Source: Camelus bactrianus
Taxonomy: Eukaryota > Chordata > Mammalia > Artiodactyla > Camelidae
Direction: 5' to 3'
Length of the DNA: 64,000 nt
Assembly (NCBI RefSeq): GCF_048773025.1
Contig: NC_133550.1
Coordinates: forward strand, 8,482,176-8,546,175
The notes beneath the pieces were generated by a model, which ran no database searches, had not been told where the DNA came from, and saw only the letters and a list, made by a program, of their open reading frames with translations. Each line of letters starts with the position of its first letter. Positions within the stretch are counted from its first letter, which is position 1. The position numbers were made by a program, and so were the translations under genes. Below, piece after piece: positions 1 through 10,688 of this stretch.

Positions 1-274
1 TCACAGATTTGGCTCTGAGGGAAACGGGAGTCCCGGTCACTTAGTTACTTTACATTATCAGATCGGAGGAAGCATAATCCTGCCTCAGGAGAGGCAAATT
101 TTTTCAGGCTTTAAGTTTGGAAAGAAACTTCGCAATGAAGTCAGTCAGAGGAGGGTGAACTGAAGAATGCAGTGTGAAAATTTTGCTTTGGTTTCAGTCA
201 AGAGCCTTCTCTGGAAAGGACTAAACAGACATAAGATACCTAAGGGTAATTCAAAGAAATTAAAATTTGGAGCA
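1..274. other. Unique sequence, nothing recognised
   Basis: Mixed-composition single-copy-looking DNA at the left edge. No repeat family, RNA gene or open frame of note was recognised. Confidence 0.4.
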
Positions 275-298
275 GCACCTGCACCTGCGCCTGCACCT
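275..298. repeat. Short GCACCT hexamer tandem repeat
   Basis: Four hexamer units in a row: GCACCT, GCACCT, GCGCCT, GCACCT. The repeat phase creates several CACCTG E-boxes, the class bound by ZEB, SNAI and E-proteins. This is seen directly; any regulatory role is inference, and it may simply be a minimal microsatellite. Confidence 0.6.
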
Positions 299-1088
299 GA
301 GGACTGCCTGGTTTTTATGGTCTCTCATCTCGGATTCTCCTGAAGGGCCATCCTGGATGGCACCAACAGACTTCAGCAGAGAGACCCAGCTTCCAGTCTC
401 CTAGTTGGATTTAGCCATTGCTTTTCACTGGGGGTCTGAATAGTCCTACACCGACCCATTGTCTGCACTAACCGCCTACTTACTGTGTACTGGTCAAGGT
501 CTTGGTTTATTCTGTTAGGGTGCAGAATGACTTAGAATCTAAATTTCAGTGGCAAACTACTTCTCGCCTGTTTTTTTTTTTTCTCTCCTTCAGTACTTTA
601 TTTCCCCAAAACAAAATTCTTCCCATGTATCCTCAGAGACAAGTTCTAGGCAGGACCATACGTGGTGGCATTTGTTGATAAAGACCATACACTCCTACAA
701 TTCTACACAGACCAGGTTATCTTGAACTTTGGCAACGTCTCAAGACACACGTGTTTAAACATTTGGCTCATCAGGTAATTAACAAAATTTTGGAGAGGGC
801 AGGTCTCTGTTTCTCTGAGATAAATCTATACAAGCATTTATTTTATCTGCAATCTATGATTAAGGATGGAGTTCTAATGAAAGCACTTTTTACAATAAAA
901 TATTCAGTCAAATAGCATAAAGCCTTCGAAGTGTTACCTTTGTATGTGTGATAAAAAATGCTTATAATACAAAGAAATAGTGATGGGAGAGCTTTATAAA
1001 ATTCATGGAAATATAAAGTAAGGTTTCATATCACTTACAATTCCAGTAGTAAATATTAAGCATGGGTGATACAAACATTTTGTATACT
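299..1088. other. AT-rich unique intergenic sequence
   Basis: No repeat family was recognised. A T-run lies near 571-582. Nothing supports a gene. Confidence 0.35.
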
Positions 1089-1089
1089 T

Positions 1090-1415
1090 GTCTTAGCCTA
1101 ACAGAATACTGGATGGCTTAGCACCGAATATTTATGTCTCAATGTGGAGGCTGCAAAGTCCAAGACCAGGGTGCTGGCAGATTTGGTGTCTGGCGAGGAC
1201 CTGCTGCCTGGTTTATAGACGGTCATCTTCCGCCTGTGGCCTTACACGGCAGAGGGGTGACAGAGGGTTTTGAGTCTCTTTCATAAGGACACTAATGCCA
1301 TTCATAAGGATTCTGCCCTAATGACCCAAAGATCTGACTTCCAAATATTACCACACTGGGGATTAGATTTCAACATATGAATTTTAGGTGGACACAAGCA
1401 TTCAGTTTATAGCAA
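1090..1415 (-). mobile_element. MLT1-type LTR fossil (ERVL-MaLR)
   Basis: Read on the minus strand this follows the MLT1 LTR plan: an ATTCATATG-like block near its start, a middle with the CTTATGAA/ATCAGGGCA-type motifs, and the conserved 3' block corresponding to 'cagcctccagaactgtgag' near its end. It is an old, degraded solo LTR with no retroviral internal region beside it. The MaLR family predates the split of placental orders, so it should be shared with other mammals. Confidence 0.65.
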
Positions 1416-1724
1416 TACTTTAATATGCAGAACTGTAAAATGAGAACCAAAGAGAAAAAAGGCATTAGTTAGCTAAAAAAAAAAGATACATACTTTCAAA
1501 GCAAGGTAATTCTATAGAAACTGGAGGCAGTTTTGGTTTGTTGATTCAGATCATGGGAATAATAAAAATCATACCATACTGATATTCTGTTAAATGTTAC
1601 CACTTGTCTTTGATCTGTAAATATACTGGAGTATATTATCTCAATCACAATTTCCCCCCTGTGATGGCAGTCACATAATCAATATTTTAAAATCATAAAA
1701 TACATGAAGGTATTTTGTGCACTA

Positions 1725-1990
1725 AAGCACTCAAGTAGGCAAACGTTTATTGGGCACCTATGTGCAATGCCCTGTGTTAGAAATGGCAAAGATGATTGAC
1801 AGTTCAGGTGGGAGATAGTCTAAACACAGCAAAATCTAATAAACAGCACACTTTAATAAATGCTTTAATGAAGGGCAATGAGATAGGAAGATGCCAGTTT
1901 CTGTTATGGAAAAGGTCTTGTGAAACTGAGAGCTTCTTGAGGAAAGCAATGAGGTAGACTTTTCATAAACGAAGATGAGGAAGCTAGAAA
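1725..1990 (-). mobile_element. L2 LINE 3' fragment
   Basis: TTTATTGGGCACCTATGTGC and the following segment match the reverse complement of the L2 3' end (the 'gcacctactatgtgcc' block). It is strongly diverged, as expected of this ancient family. Confidence 0.55.
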
Positions 1991-2241
1991 ATTACTGCAA
2001 ATGCGTTTTAGCATATTTCCATTTCTGTTTTCATCTACTTCTTCCTAATAACTTTCAAATATTATAAGGCAGCATGATTAAACACCACCAAGAAAGGTTT
2101 TCAGGTTTTTCAGGTTTTATATATTTCTCCCTCCAGATTTCTTGATCACTCTCAGTCTAGGCAGTAGAATGAAAGGTCCCCGTTCATAAGTTCACCTGTG
2201 TTTGTCTTCTGGCTTCCTCGCTCCACTGTTAAGAAACCTTA

Positions 2242-2255
2242 GAGAGGTAGTGTTT
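2242..2255. repeat. Target-site duplication, left copy (SINE at 2256)
   Basis: GAGAGGTAGTGTTT, identical to 2426-2439. The pair brackets the SINE and marks its insertion boundaries. Confidence 0.88.
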
Positions 2256-2425
2256 TTGTTTGTTTGTTTGTTTGGGGGCTTTTTTCGAGGGGGAGGTAAT
2301 TAGGTTTGTTTGTTTATTTAGTTATTTACTTATTTACTTACTTATTTAATGGAGGCCCTGGGGACTGAAGCTAGGACCTCATGCATGCTAAGCACGCGCT
2401 TTACCACGGAGCTATACCTTTCCCC
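2256..2425 (-). mobile_element. Camelid tRNA-derived SINE (vic-1 type)
   Basis: On the minus strand it has a Pol III-like head (the complement of GAGCTATACC and of the CTAAGC/GGACCTCATGC region), the family's TAATTACCTCCCCC-type segment, and an A/T-rich (TTTA/TTTG)n tail. The tail sits at the left, as expected for minus orientation. It is flanked by a perfect 14-bp target-site duplication at 2242-2255 and 2426-2439, so both insertion boundaries are defined. This indicates L1-mobilised retrotransposition. Confidence 0.88.
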
Positions 2426-2439
2426 GAGAGGTAGTGTTT
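2426..2439. repeat. Target-site duplication, right copy (SINE at 2256)
   Basis: Exact second copy of 2242-2255. Confidence 0.88.
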
Positions 2440-2984
2440 AGTATTTGGTGTCAGATCTTTTTTAATGATTATGTTGGGCAAATTAGTTAACTAAACTGAA
2501 GTTAATGAGATAGAAAAAGATTTTCCAGGCAAATATGTACCATGAGCTTAAGATAAAACAAAACCGGACAAAAATTCCGTAAAGGACAATGAGGAACAAG
2601 AGACCAGGAATTTGTGGAGATTATGGATGCCATTATTTGGAAGGTAGGTTGGAAGCAAGGACAACAAGCAAAGAGAAGGATGCTCACGTAGGAGAGAAGG
2701 CGATAGGAATAGTATTTGATGAAAAAATAATGCACAACAGAAGAATGCACATGAACTAATGGTGATATAGCCATGTTTAATTCTATCCACTTGAGATTCA
2801 CATAAAGACAAATGAAAGGAAAGAGAGAGTGACGGGTGCCATGAAGGGCACACAGTTAGAAGACGGGGCGGGGAGGTGATTAGGGAGCTTTTGGATAGTC
2901 ATGAAATGTGTCCAGTTTTTGGTCTAATATTTTGGTGGAAAGATATCCTAATAACTTTTTAAGGGAATTATCAAAAACAATCAA
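2440..2984. other. Unique sequence, nothing recognised
   Basis: Purine-biased single-copy-looking DNA. Minus-strand frames of about 100 codons here (2502-2853) are Ser/Leu/Phe-rich and overlap each other in two phases, which is typical of chance frames. Confidence 0.35.
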
Positions 2985-3215
2985 ATAAGGACAAAGACTG
3001 TGCTGCCCAGCAGACGTGGGTTGAAGTCTTGACTCCACCTTGTGTTAGAAGTGTGATTGATCGTGGTGAAGCTGCTTGATCTAAGCTTTAGTTTTTTCTT
3101 CTTAAAACGGCCCCAAGACCGACATTGTGGGAATGACATGAGGATGAAATGAAATAATACATGCAAACTATTTAGCGTAGTGCCTGCCATGGTACCTTCA
3201 AGAAGGGAGTATGTT
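2985..3215 (+). mobile_element. MIR SINE
   Basis: It follows the MIR order: 'gtgggttgaagtcttgactcc', a diverged core, then 'gaggatgaaatgaaataata' and a 'tagtgcctgcca' tail. Ancient tRNA-derived SINE, near full length. Confidence 0.6.
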
Positions 3216-3879
3216 TGGAACATTTTAAGGCCTCTGATAAAATCAACTTATCTGATCGTGTCTATTGTCTTTATATCCATTTCACTGCAATAGAATTTGG
3301 AAGCAGTCTTGCCATTTCTCACTGTTTTAGAAATTCACAGTTGCAGAGAAAGGTGAGAGATACCACATTTATTTCCATTGTAGGACACCTGTTTTCTCAG
3401 TTTGGATTATTTTTGTAATATTTTCTATAACTCCCCATTCCAAAACTTTGCTGATATATGTGTAAGTATGGGCACTTTTAACAGTGGTTTAATCTGGAAA
3501 ATGTGTGACCTTTCAATCTACCTATGGAATCCTTTCTTCAACTCAGAAAATAATTTATTATATTTTTGACTATTGTTTTGGTTCCATTTTTATTGTGATT
3601 TTACATCCACGTACTATTACCCCTTACAAAGGTTGTATGAGCAATGAAGAACACAATCTTACGTGTGGATATGTGGGTGCATGCATGCATGTGTGTATGT
3701 GTGTGAAACCAGCCTTGCTAATTACATTATCCTCTGTGTTCATGTTCGTTTTTGACTATTTGAGGTTTGCCTTTTGAAATTTTAATTAGATCTCTCTAAA
3801 TACAATAATTCCTTTCTTCTCTAAAAAACAATTGTAAGACTTGAGTCTCTAAGACAGACGTTGGTTTCACTGCGGCACA
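3216..3879. other. AT-rich sequence, possibly old L1-derived
   Basis: No confident assignment. A short GCATGCATGCATG run followed by a TG-rich stretch lies near 3677-3704. It could be a further degraded part of the L1 to its right. Confidence 0.3.
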
Positions 3880-4520
3880 TTGAAAGATAAATTTAATGCT
3901 TCTGAATTTTGATGTGTTCAAGAACAACTGTCAATACTAAGTTTCCTGAGCTGTTGTGATTTTGCCCATTTCTCCCTATATTTAATAATATTTTATGAAA
4001 CATAGCAAGGCATTAAAGTGTTATGTCGCTTCCCCATGTATATTGCATTTATCACATTAAAATTTCCCTCTTCTAAACTATGTATTTGATTTTTATCTCT
4101 ATTTTTCCTGTTGTTAATTTTGGAAACACCTACATTTATTCTGCATTTGCCTAATTTCTATTGGTTCCTTCCTTTTCAGATTTTTGTGACACTTTTTTTA
4201 GGTGTGTTTCTTGTAAATAGCATCTACTTGGATTTTTTTTTTTTCAATTCACAAGTCTTTTAACATAGACTGATTATCCACCTAATGCTTGCAAAATGTT
4301 AATTAATTTCCTTGTCATGTTTCTTTTGCTTTCTATTTTTCTATACTTTCCTCCATGACGTTCGTTTAAAATTTGATTTGTCTTTTTTTCTGTGTCTATT
4401 TGCTTGTATGTCCTCCACTTTTTGGGAGAGTATAATTTTTGCAAAGTGGTTTCCTTTAAATTATCCAAAGTTACGTTTAATCTCTATTTAGCTCATTTTC
4501 AACATTGAGTAAAAGTGTTC
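3880..4520 (-). mobile_element. Old L1 (L1M-type) ORF2 fragment
   Basis: The plus strand carries the familiar reverse-L1 text, including 'tttcttgtaaatagcatcta' and the 'attaaaatttccctcttcta' region. This corresponds to part of ORF2 read backwards. No open frame remains. Confidence 0.5.
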
Positions 4521-4603
4521 CTGTTTGAGGCATGGCATTTAATACACATTTCCTCTCTTTTATCTACCTCCTTTTTGAGATAACATGGAATTTTAGATGC
4601 AGA

Positions 4604-4616
4604 TACTTTTTATAAT
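4604..4616. repeat. Target-site duplication, left copy (SINE at 4617)
   Basis: TACTTTTTATAAT, repeated exactly at 4740-4752. Confidence 0.82.
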
Positions 4617-4739
4617 TTTTTTTGAGGGGAGGAGGTAATTAGGTTTATTTATTTATTTTTAGAGGAGGTGCTGGGGATTGAACCCAGGACCTCATGCATA
4701 CTAAGCACGCGCTCTACTGCTAGCTACACCCTCCCTCCT
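4617..4739 (-). mobile_element. Camelid tRNA-derived SINE (vic-1 type)
   Basis: Minus-strand copy. The complement of the B-box region (GGATTGAACCCAGGACCTC) and the A-box end (GCTACACCCTCCC) are both legible. The tail is short. Flanking 13-bp exact target-site duplications at 4604-4616 and 4740-4752 set both ends. Confidence 0.88.
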
Positions 4740-4752
4740 TACTTTTTATAAT
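4740..4752. repeat. Target-site duplication, right copy (SINE at 4617)
   Basis: Exact second copy of 4604-4616. Confidence 0.82.
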
Positions 4753-4799
4753 ACTGTAAATTTTTTACATTATACATTTTTTTTCATGAACAGAGTTAT

Positions 4800-5095
4800 G
4801 TTGCTTTTTAAAGTCTCAGCTCAGGTAACACCTCCCCCTACTTCCAACCCTACTTAATAAAGTCTCCCATTTCCATATCTGGATTCAATCACTCCTTCCT
4901 CTTTGAATCTACTAACTGCATTCTTTCTGGTGTGTTCCCCATAGTTATCGTAATTATTAGTTTGGTTATGTGTCTCCTCAATCAGTGGTGAACTCTGCTG
5001 ATAAGAACCATCTCTTTAGATCTGTATTCACAGGACATAGTATAATGTCCAATGTTTAATAGAAGCTTGGTAATATTTGGTAAATAAATTAAGGA
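4800..5095 (+). mobile_element. L2 LINE 3' fragment
   Basis: It resembles the L2 3' end: 'gtctcagctcaggtaacacc', an AACTCTGCTGATAAGAACCATCTC block and a TTTGGTAAATAAAT terminus. Strongly diverged. Confidence 0.55.
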
Positions 5096-5332
5096 GTAAA
5101 TGAATATGGAATGTCTACATGAAATAAGTAGCTTTATTTTTAAAACTCTATATGGGTTTTTAAATCCTAAAAGTAATAAGAAGGGGTTATGAAATAAAGA
5201 TTTTATGTGACCTTTTCTCAGCTTCTAGAAAATCAGTGACTTAGATCCTGTATGACAGTGGTATGACTGTCATCTAACAAGCAACAGTAAAGGGCTGGAG
5301 CCTGAAAGGTACTTGCTCTTAAGGGATATTCA

Positions 5333-5420
5333 CTCATTGAATATTCAGTATGTTCAACATTCAGAAAGTGCCTACAGCATGCCGGACACTGGTACATGAT
5401 CTATCCTCTCAGAAAGGATT
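5333..5420 (-). mobile_element. L2 LINE terminal fragment
   Basis: CTCATTGAATATTCAGTATG followed by 'gtgcctacagcatgccggac' reads as the reverse complement of the last bases of L2. Confidence 0.45.
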
Positions 5421-6295
5421 CTGAGATGCTATCATAAACCTTGAGGCTTGCTGTGAGACTGACCAGTTTTAGTATGTTGATAAGTTCATTGAAGTCCAGA
5501 GGGTAAACTCCTTCAGAACTATTTAAGTGACTCCCACAAATTCTTTAATTCTCTAATCCCCAGCCTTGGGATTTGCCCAATAAAACAAAGATCGTCTACA
5601 GTTTGGTCATAAATCTATTTTGTCTAAAATCATTTGATCGTGCATCCTAGGTGTAAGACTTACTGGTAGGCACTGTGGAGGAGTCTTGTAAATTTAAACT
5701 ACTTTCAGAAGTTTTACAGTGTTGGATAATTTTATAGTGTTGGATCATGTAACCTACTGTCTGGTTAATATTGATTTCACCTATTAATTTGCATGAATTC
5801 TTAGTGTATATTTATTCTGGTTGAAATTTTTCCTTTTCTTCTAGTTGGGGGGTGATATGGATGGGAGGACTTTCAGATGCCTCAGATTTGGGTTGAACGT
5901 GTTAAGTTCATTTTCTAACTGAGCTGCTAAACAAGTGAGATGTTTTCTAAGTAAATCAAGCATGACGCTTGTGTCCTTCAGTGCCCTGTGCTCGGGTTTC
6001 AAACACAGTGCAGCTGCTGCCACGCCTCCATCACTGAGGGCAAGAACTCCCTCCCTAAAGTCATTACTGTTAGTGATACCGTTTACGATTCCAGACACAC
6101 TGCTCATTGATAATGTCCTATTTTACCTTGAGAAGACTACGCTCACTGGTTTCTAGGATGTATTCAAATGATGTTACAAAGTTTCAAATTGATGTTTGTC
6201 AAAATTAATAGGAAAATTTCATAAGAACAATCTCATTTCAAGTGTAAATAGTATATCTGATCGTTGTAATTCCAAGTATTAAATTGAAATGTCAG
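5421..6295. other. Unique intergenic sequence
   Basis: An imperfect short duplication, AGTGTTGGAT, occurs twice between 5717 and 5750. An 88-codon minus-strand frame at 5841-6107 was examined and not accepted as a gene. Confidence 0.35.
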
Positions 6296-6299
6296 CAAT

Positions 6300-6345
6300 A
6301 ATTTATATATGTATAAATTATGTATACATATACATATATATAATA
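6300..6345. repeat. AT-rich simple repeat
   Basis: Alternating TATATG/TACATA steps with strong local self-complementarity. A degraded (TA)n-type microsatellite. Confidence 0.7.
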
Positions 6346-6934
6346 AAGATAAAAGTAGACTCATCAGCTCACATCATCTTACTTACTACACAAGTTACTT
6401 GTAATATCTTGGAACACAAAAATGAAACTTTATGATAAAAAAAGAAAGAAAAGAAGAAATTCAGAGGAAAGTGGTGGACAAAAGTTTTCTCATCCACATC
6501 TTCTTAAGTCTCCAATTAACTTGAACAGTGTCAGTTGACTCCTCTCCCCTCCCCACTCCTCCCTACCAAGTTCTGAGGCTTTGAAATTCTACTCTCTTGA
6601 AAGAACAAGGTGATGCCCTTCGCTTACATGCTTCTTAGCTAGGTGAGATGGGTTTCGCTTTCTTTTGTTCACATACTGAGTCTTGAAAATACAGGGAGAC
6701 ACTAGCATTTTCACAGTCATTTGCTTGCCTTAGAATTGTTTTCTAACTTAATACTTTCTCATGTTGAGTTTAAACTTTTCCCTTTTTATGATAATAATAT
6801 GTGAGGAAGTTTCAAATGACATGACTAATGATATAGTAAATGTGGAAAGCTCCTTCACTTTTCTTCTTCCTGAGAGGATACTGTAGGGTCTATAAGGAAA
6901 TATCTGTTGATGGTAAATAGTTAAAACTGTGCTT
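6346..6934. other. Unique intergenic sequence
   Basis: Nothing recognised beyond an A/G-rich run near 6438-6460. Confidence 0.35.
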
Positions 6935-7083
6935 TAATATGTTCTGAACAAGAGCAACTCTTTTGTTCTCCTGAACTCAAAGGGTAGGGCCCCATGGGGT
7001 GGGAGCCAGTTTATCTGGTTTTGTTCTCTCGAATCTTTAGTGAAGAGCTTAGTTTAAGAAGACTGAATACATGTTGAATGAAT
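6935..7083 (+). mobile_element. L2 LINE 3' end
   Basis: 'ctgaactcaaagggtagggc' and the terminal 'tgttgaatgaataa' match the L2 3' terminus. A young L1 tail begins directly after it. Confidence 0.5.
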
Positions 7084-7099
7084 AATTTTTTTTTCACAG

Positions 7100-7293
7100 C
7101 TTCATTAAAGAGTGAATCACTGGATGTATAAAATAAATAAGAAACCAGGACATTGCACAGCACAGGGAAATAAAGCCATTGTTTTGTAACAACTTTAAGC
7201 GGAGTATAATCTATAAAAATATTGAATCACTATGCTGTACAGCTGAGACTAACATAATATTGTAAATCAACTATACTACAATTTAAAAAAAAT
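7100..7293 (+). mobile_element. L1 3' end, cetartiodactyl type
   Basis: It contains the characteristic cetartiodactyl L1 3' UTR text: 'aaagccattgttttgtaaca', then 'aatattgaatcactatgctg', 'taaatcaactatactacaat' and an A-rich tail. Heavily 5'-truncated, about 190 bp. Confidence 0.8.
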
Positions 7294-7489
7294 GAAGTGA
7301 TTGGGCAGGAATGCTAGGTAATTTTATAGTGGGTTCCTTACACATTAATAAATTAAGTATATTTTCCTGTAAGAAACTGTTTTAATACCTAGAGTTAGTA
7401 TACCTTCCTGTGTGTAAAAAGATATCTAAGTTCCTAAATTTACATATGTAACTATGTAAATATAACAAATTAAATATACTTTACAACTT

Positions 7490-10215
7490 CTACTTCCAAC
7501 CAAAATGGAGTTTCTTACAAGAAAACAAAAATACCTAGTTCCTGACATGGTACGATACATTGAGTCTGGCACCAATCAAAGATTACCAGGCATGCAAAGA
7601 AGCAGAAAAATACTACCAATAATGGGGAGAAAAATCAATTGTTTAAAATAATGCAGAATTAGCAGGTAATGACATTATTATATTTATTATCATTGTATTC
7701 CATAGATTTAAAAAGTTTGGTAGAGAACTGTAGGATACAAAATTACCCAAATCAAATTCCTAGAGAAGAAAACTAATTTATAAGAGGAAAAATATGTTGG
7801 ATAGAATAAACTTGCAGACTAGATATTACAGAGGAAAGATTAAGAAACTTGAAGATATAGCAATAGAAATTATCCAAAATGAAACACAGGGATAAAAAGG
7901 TACAAAATAATTGAACAGAGCATCATTGAGCTATGAGACAACTTCAAGCAGCTTAATATATGTGTAACTGGAGCCCTGAAGGGGGAAAGACAGAAAAGAT
8001 ATTTGAAGAAATAATGGTTGAAAAACTTCCAGATGGAAGTTATAAATGTACAGATCCATAAAGTGCAACAAATCCTAAGTGCAGAAATACGAAGACATAT
8101 CAAAATAAAACTGCTTGGCACTAATGATAGAAAATCCTAAAAGCAGCAAACTGGAAGAAAAAGACATTACATAGAAGGGAAAAATGAAAAGGATGACGCA
8201 GATTTCTCTGAAAACAATGCAGATCAGTGGAGCCAATGAAAGAACTGCAAGAGAAATGGACAAATCCATAATTAAGAATGAAGATTTCAGTATCTTCTCT
8301 CAACATTTGATAGAAAAAAGTCAGAAAGAATATGTAGAAGACTTGAAGAATACTATCAACCAGTTTAACCTAATTGGTAGTCACAGGACACTCCATGAAA
8401 GAACAACAGAGTAAGCATTCTTTTCAAGTGCATAGAGAACATTTACCAAAATAGACCCTATCTCAGGCCACAAAACAAGTAGCAATACATTTAGAAAATT
8501 ATATGGAAAATTCCCAAATATATGGAAATGACATAACAGATTTCTAAATAATTTATGGGCCAAAGGAAAAAATAAAAAGTGAAATTAGAAATTATTTTGA
8601 ATGTAATAAAAATGAAAATAGAACATACGAAAATTAAATGTTATCACTTAAGAAATGAGAAAAAAAAGAAGAGCAAATGTAATCCCAAAGTAAGCAGAAG
8701 GAAAAAAAAAATAATAAAGGTCAGAGTGTGATTCCATTGAAACAGGAAACAGAAAAGCAGTAGAGAAAAATAGGTGAGAACAAAACCTGGTTATTTGAGA
8801 AGACCAATAAAATTGATAAATCTTTAATTCAAGTGATTAAGACAAAAAGGGAGAATTATTAAGAATATATTAAGAATAAGAGAGATGAGATGACTACAGA
8901 TTCTACAAATTTCAAAAGGATAACTTTATAGGAATACATTTATATGAAATGGGCAGATTCCTTTTAAGACACAAACTGCCCAAGCTCACTCAATAGGAAA
9001 TAAATAACTTGAATAGCTCTATACTTATTAACGAGATTGAATCTGTAGTTAAAAACTTCTCCACAAAGAGAATTCCAGGCCTGAATGCCTTAACTAGTGA
9101 ATTCTACCAAACATTAAGAATGAAATAATGCAATTTTAAACACACTCTCCCAGAAAATTTAAGAGAATGCTTCCCATTTCATTTGATGAGGGTATTATTA
9201 TGTTTTTCCAAAACTAGACAGAGACGTTACAAGGAAAGAAAATTACATATCATTTCCCCTCATGAGAATGGAGGCAAAAATTCTAAGAAAATTTTTTAAA
9301 CAAATCAAATCTAACAATTTATAAAAAGGAGAACGCATCATCACTAACTAGAGTTTATCCTAGAAATGGAGTGTTGGTTTAACATCTGAAAATCAATCAG
9401 TGTAATTTATTAATTAACCAAGAACCTTATAATTTTCTCAATAGAAGCAGAAAAAGTATTTGAAAAATTCCAACATTGATTTCTGATAAAAATTCTCAGC
9501 AAACTAGGGAGTGGCCTCAACTTTCCAAAGGTCAGCTAAGAAAAACTTTCAGCTGACATCATAATGTTGAAACACTGAATGCTTTCCCCTCTAGGATCAG
9601 GAACAATATAAATATTTTCACATGCATTCCTGCTATACAGTCCTGATCTATAGGTTCTAGCCAAAGCAAAAAGCAAGGAAAGGAAATAAAAGGCATATAA
9701 ATTGTAAAGGAGGAGGTGAAACTGTCTTTCTTCACAGGTGACATGATTGTCGAGGTAGAGCTTGATGAAATCTACCAAGGAAAGCTAATAGAGGTATTGG
9801 TCTGGATGTGATAGGAAGGCATTCTGAAAAACAGTTTGGCAGTTTCCGAAAAAGTTAAAATATTTAGCTACCATATGAGTTGCCGTCCTACCCCTTAGAA
9901 ATTTACTCCACAGAAAAGAAAGCATATGTCCAAATATCTACATGAGTATTTTTTTTTACAAACTTTATCTGTAATAAGCAAAAACTAGAAACAACTTAAC
10001 TGTCCATCACCAGATAAATGGATGAACAACTTGTAGTATATTCAGGTAATAGGACACGACTCAGCAATAAAATGGTATGAACAGCTGATAAACACAAGAA
10101 CATGAATGAACCTTGAAATAATTGTGCTGAGTCAATGAAACTGGGCAAGAAAAAGTACTGTATATACTGTACATACTATGCCATGTGATTCCACCTACAT
10201 AGACTCTAGAATTTA
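7490..10215 (+). mobile_element. Old L1 (L1M-type) with parts of ORF1, ORF2 and 3' end
   Basis: About 7560-8230 follows the L1M ORF1 text, for example 'caaagattaccaggcatgca' and 'gaagatatagcaatagaaat'. From about 8240 the text is ORF2, starting in the endonuclease region ('gacttgaagaatactatcaa', then 'aagcattcttttcaagtgca'). The late-ORF2 and 3' regions follow to about 10215, including 'ctgtccatcaccagataaat'. The direct step from the ORF1 end into ORF2 implies an internal deletion near 8235. A second discontinuity lies near 9790. All frames are broken, and the only longer frame (8184-8414) spans the deletion junction. It is a dead copy of considerable age. Confidence 0.75.
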
Positions 10216-10559
10216 AAGTTAGTAAGTTAAATACTATTTTGAATCCACTATTTAATGTAATATTTTTATTCTAGATACTAGGAATCTCTGTAACTCCATA
10301 GTAAAGAAGTTCATAATACTGATCTTGAATCTTAATATTATAAGAGAAAATTATCAGGGATTCAGGATCATTCATGAACTGAGTTGAAAAAGTATTAAAT
10401 CTTTTGGGAGTCTTTCACTGAAATCAAGGAATGTGAAGTTTAAAATAAGTTTCTTCTTTTAACTCACAAAGATAGTTTATATATCTGGCTTAAAATTGGA
10501 TATGTGGCATAAAATGTCGGTAAAGTTTATATAGAAAATTGTATGGAATATGAATGCAG
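10216..10559. other. AT-rich spacer between L1 copies
   Basis: No family was recognised with confidence. Confidence 0.3.
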
Positions 10560-10688
10560 ATAGTTGTAATGAATTCAATATATTTAATCCTTTTATCATT
10601 AATGTGTAATTGACAAATAACGTAATATATTTAAAATGTATAATGTAATGATTTGATATATGCATGTGTTTTAACAATTAAAAAAAAT
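10560..10688 (-). mobile_element. Old L1M 3' UTR, left part (interrupted)
   Basis: 'taatgtgtaattgacaaata' and 'tgatttgatatatgcatgtg' match the reverse-oriented 3' UTR of older L1 families. The same element resumes at about 12455, after the forward L1 inserted into it. Confidence 0.55.

Noticed and set aside
5841-6107. 88-codon minus-strand frame with a fairly normal amino-acid mix
   Set aside because: No domain or homologue recognised, no splice sites or promoter context, and an overlapping plus-strand frame shares the interval. A chance frame or an unrecognised pseudogene cannot be separated by eye.
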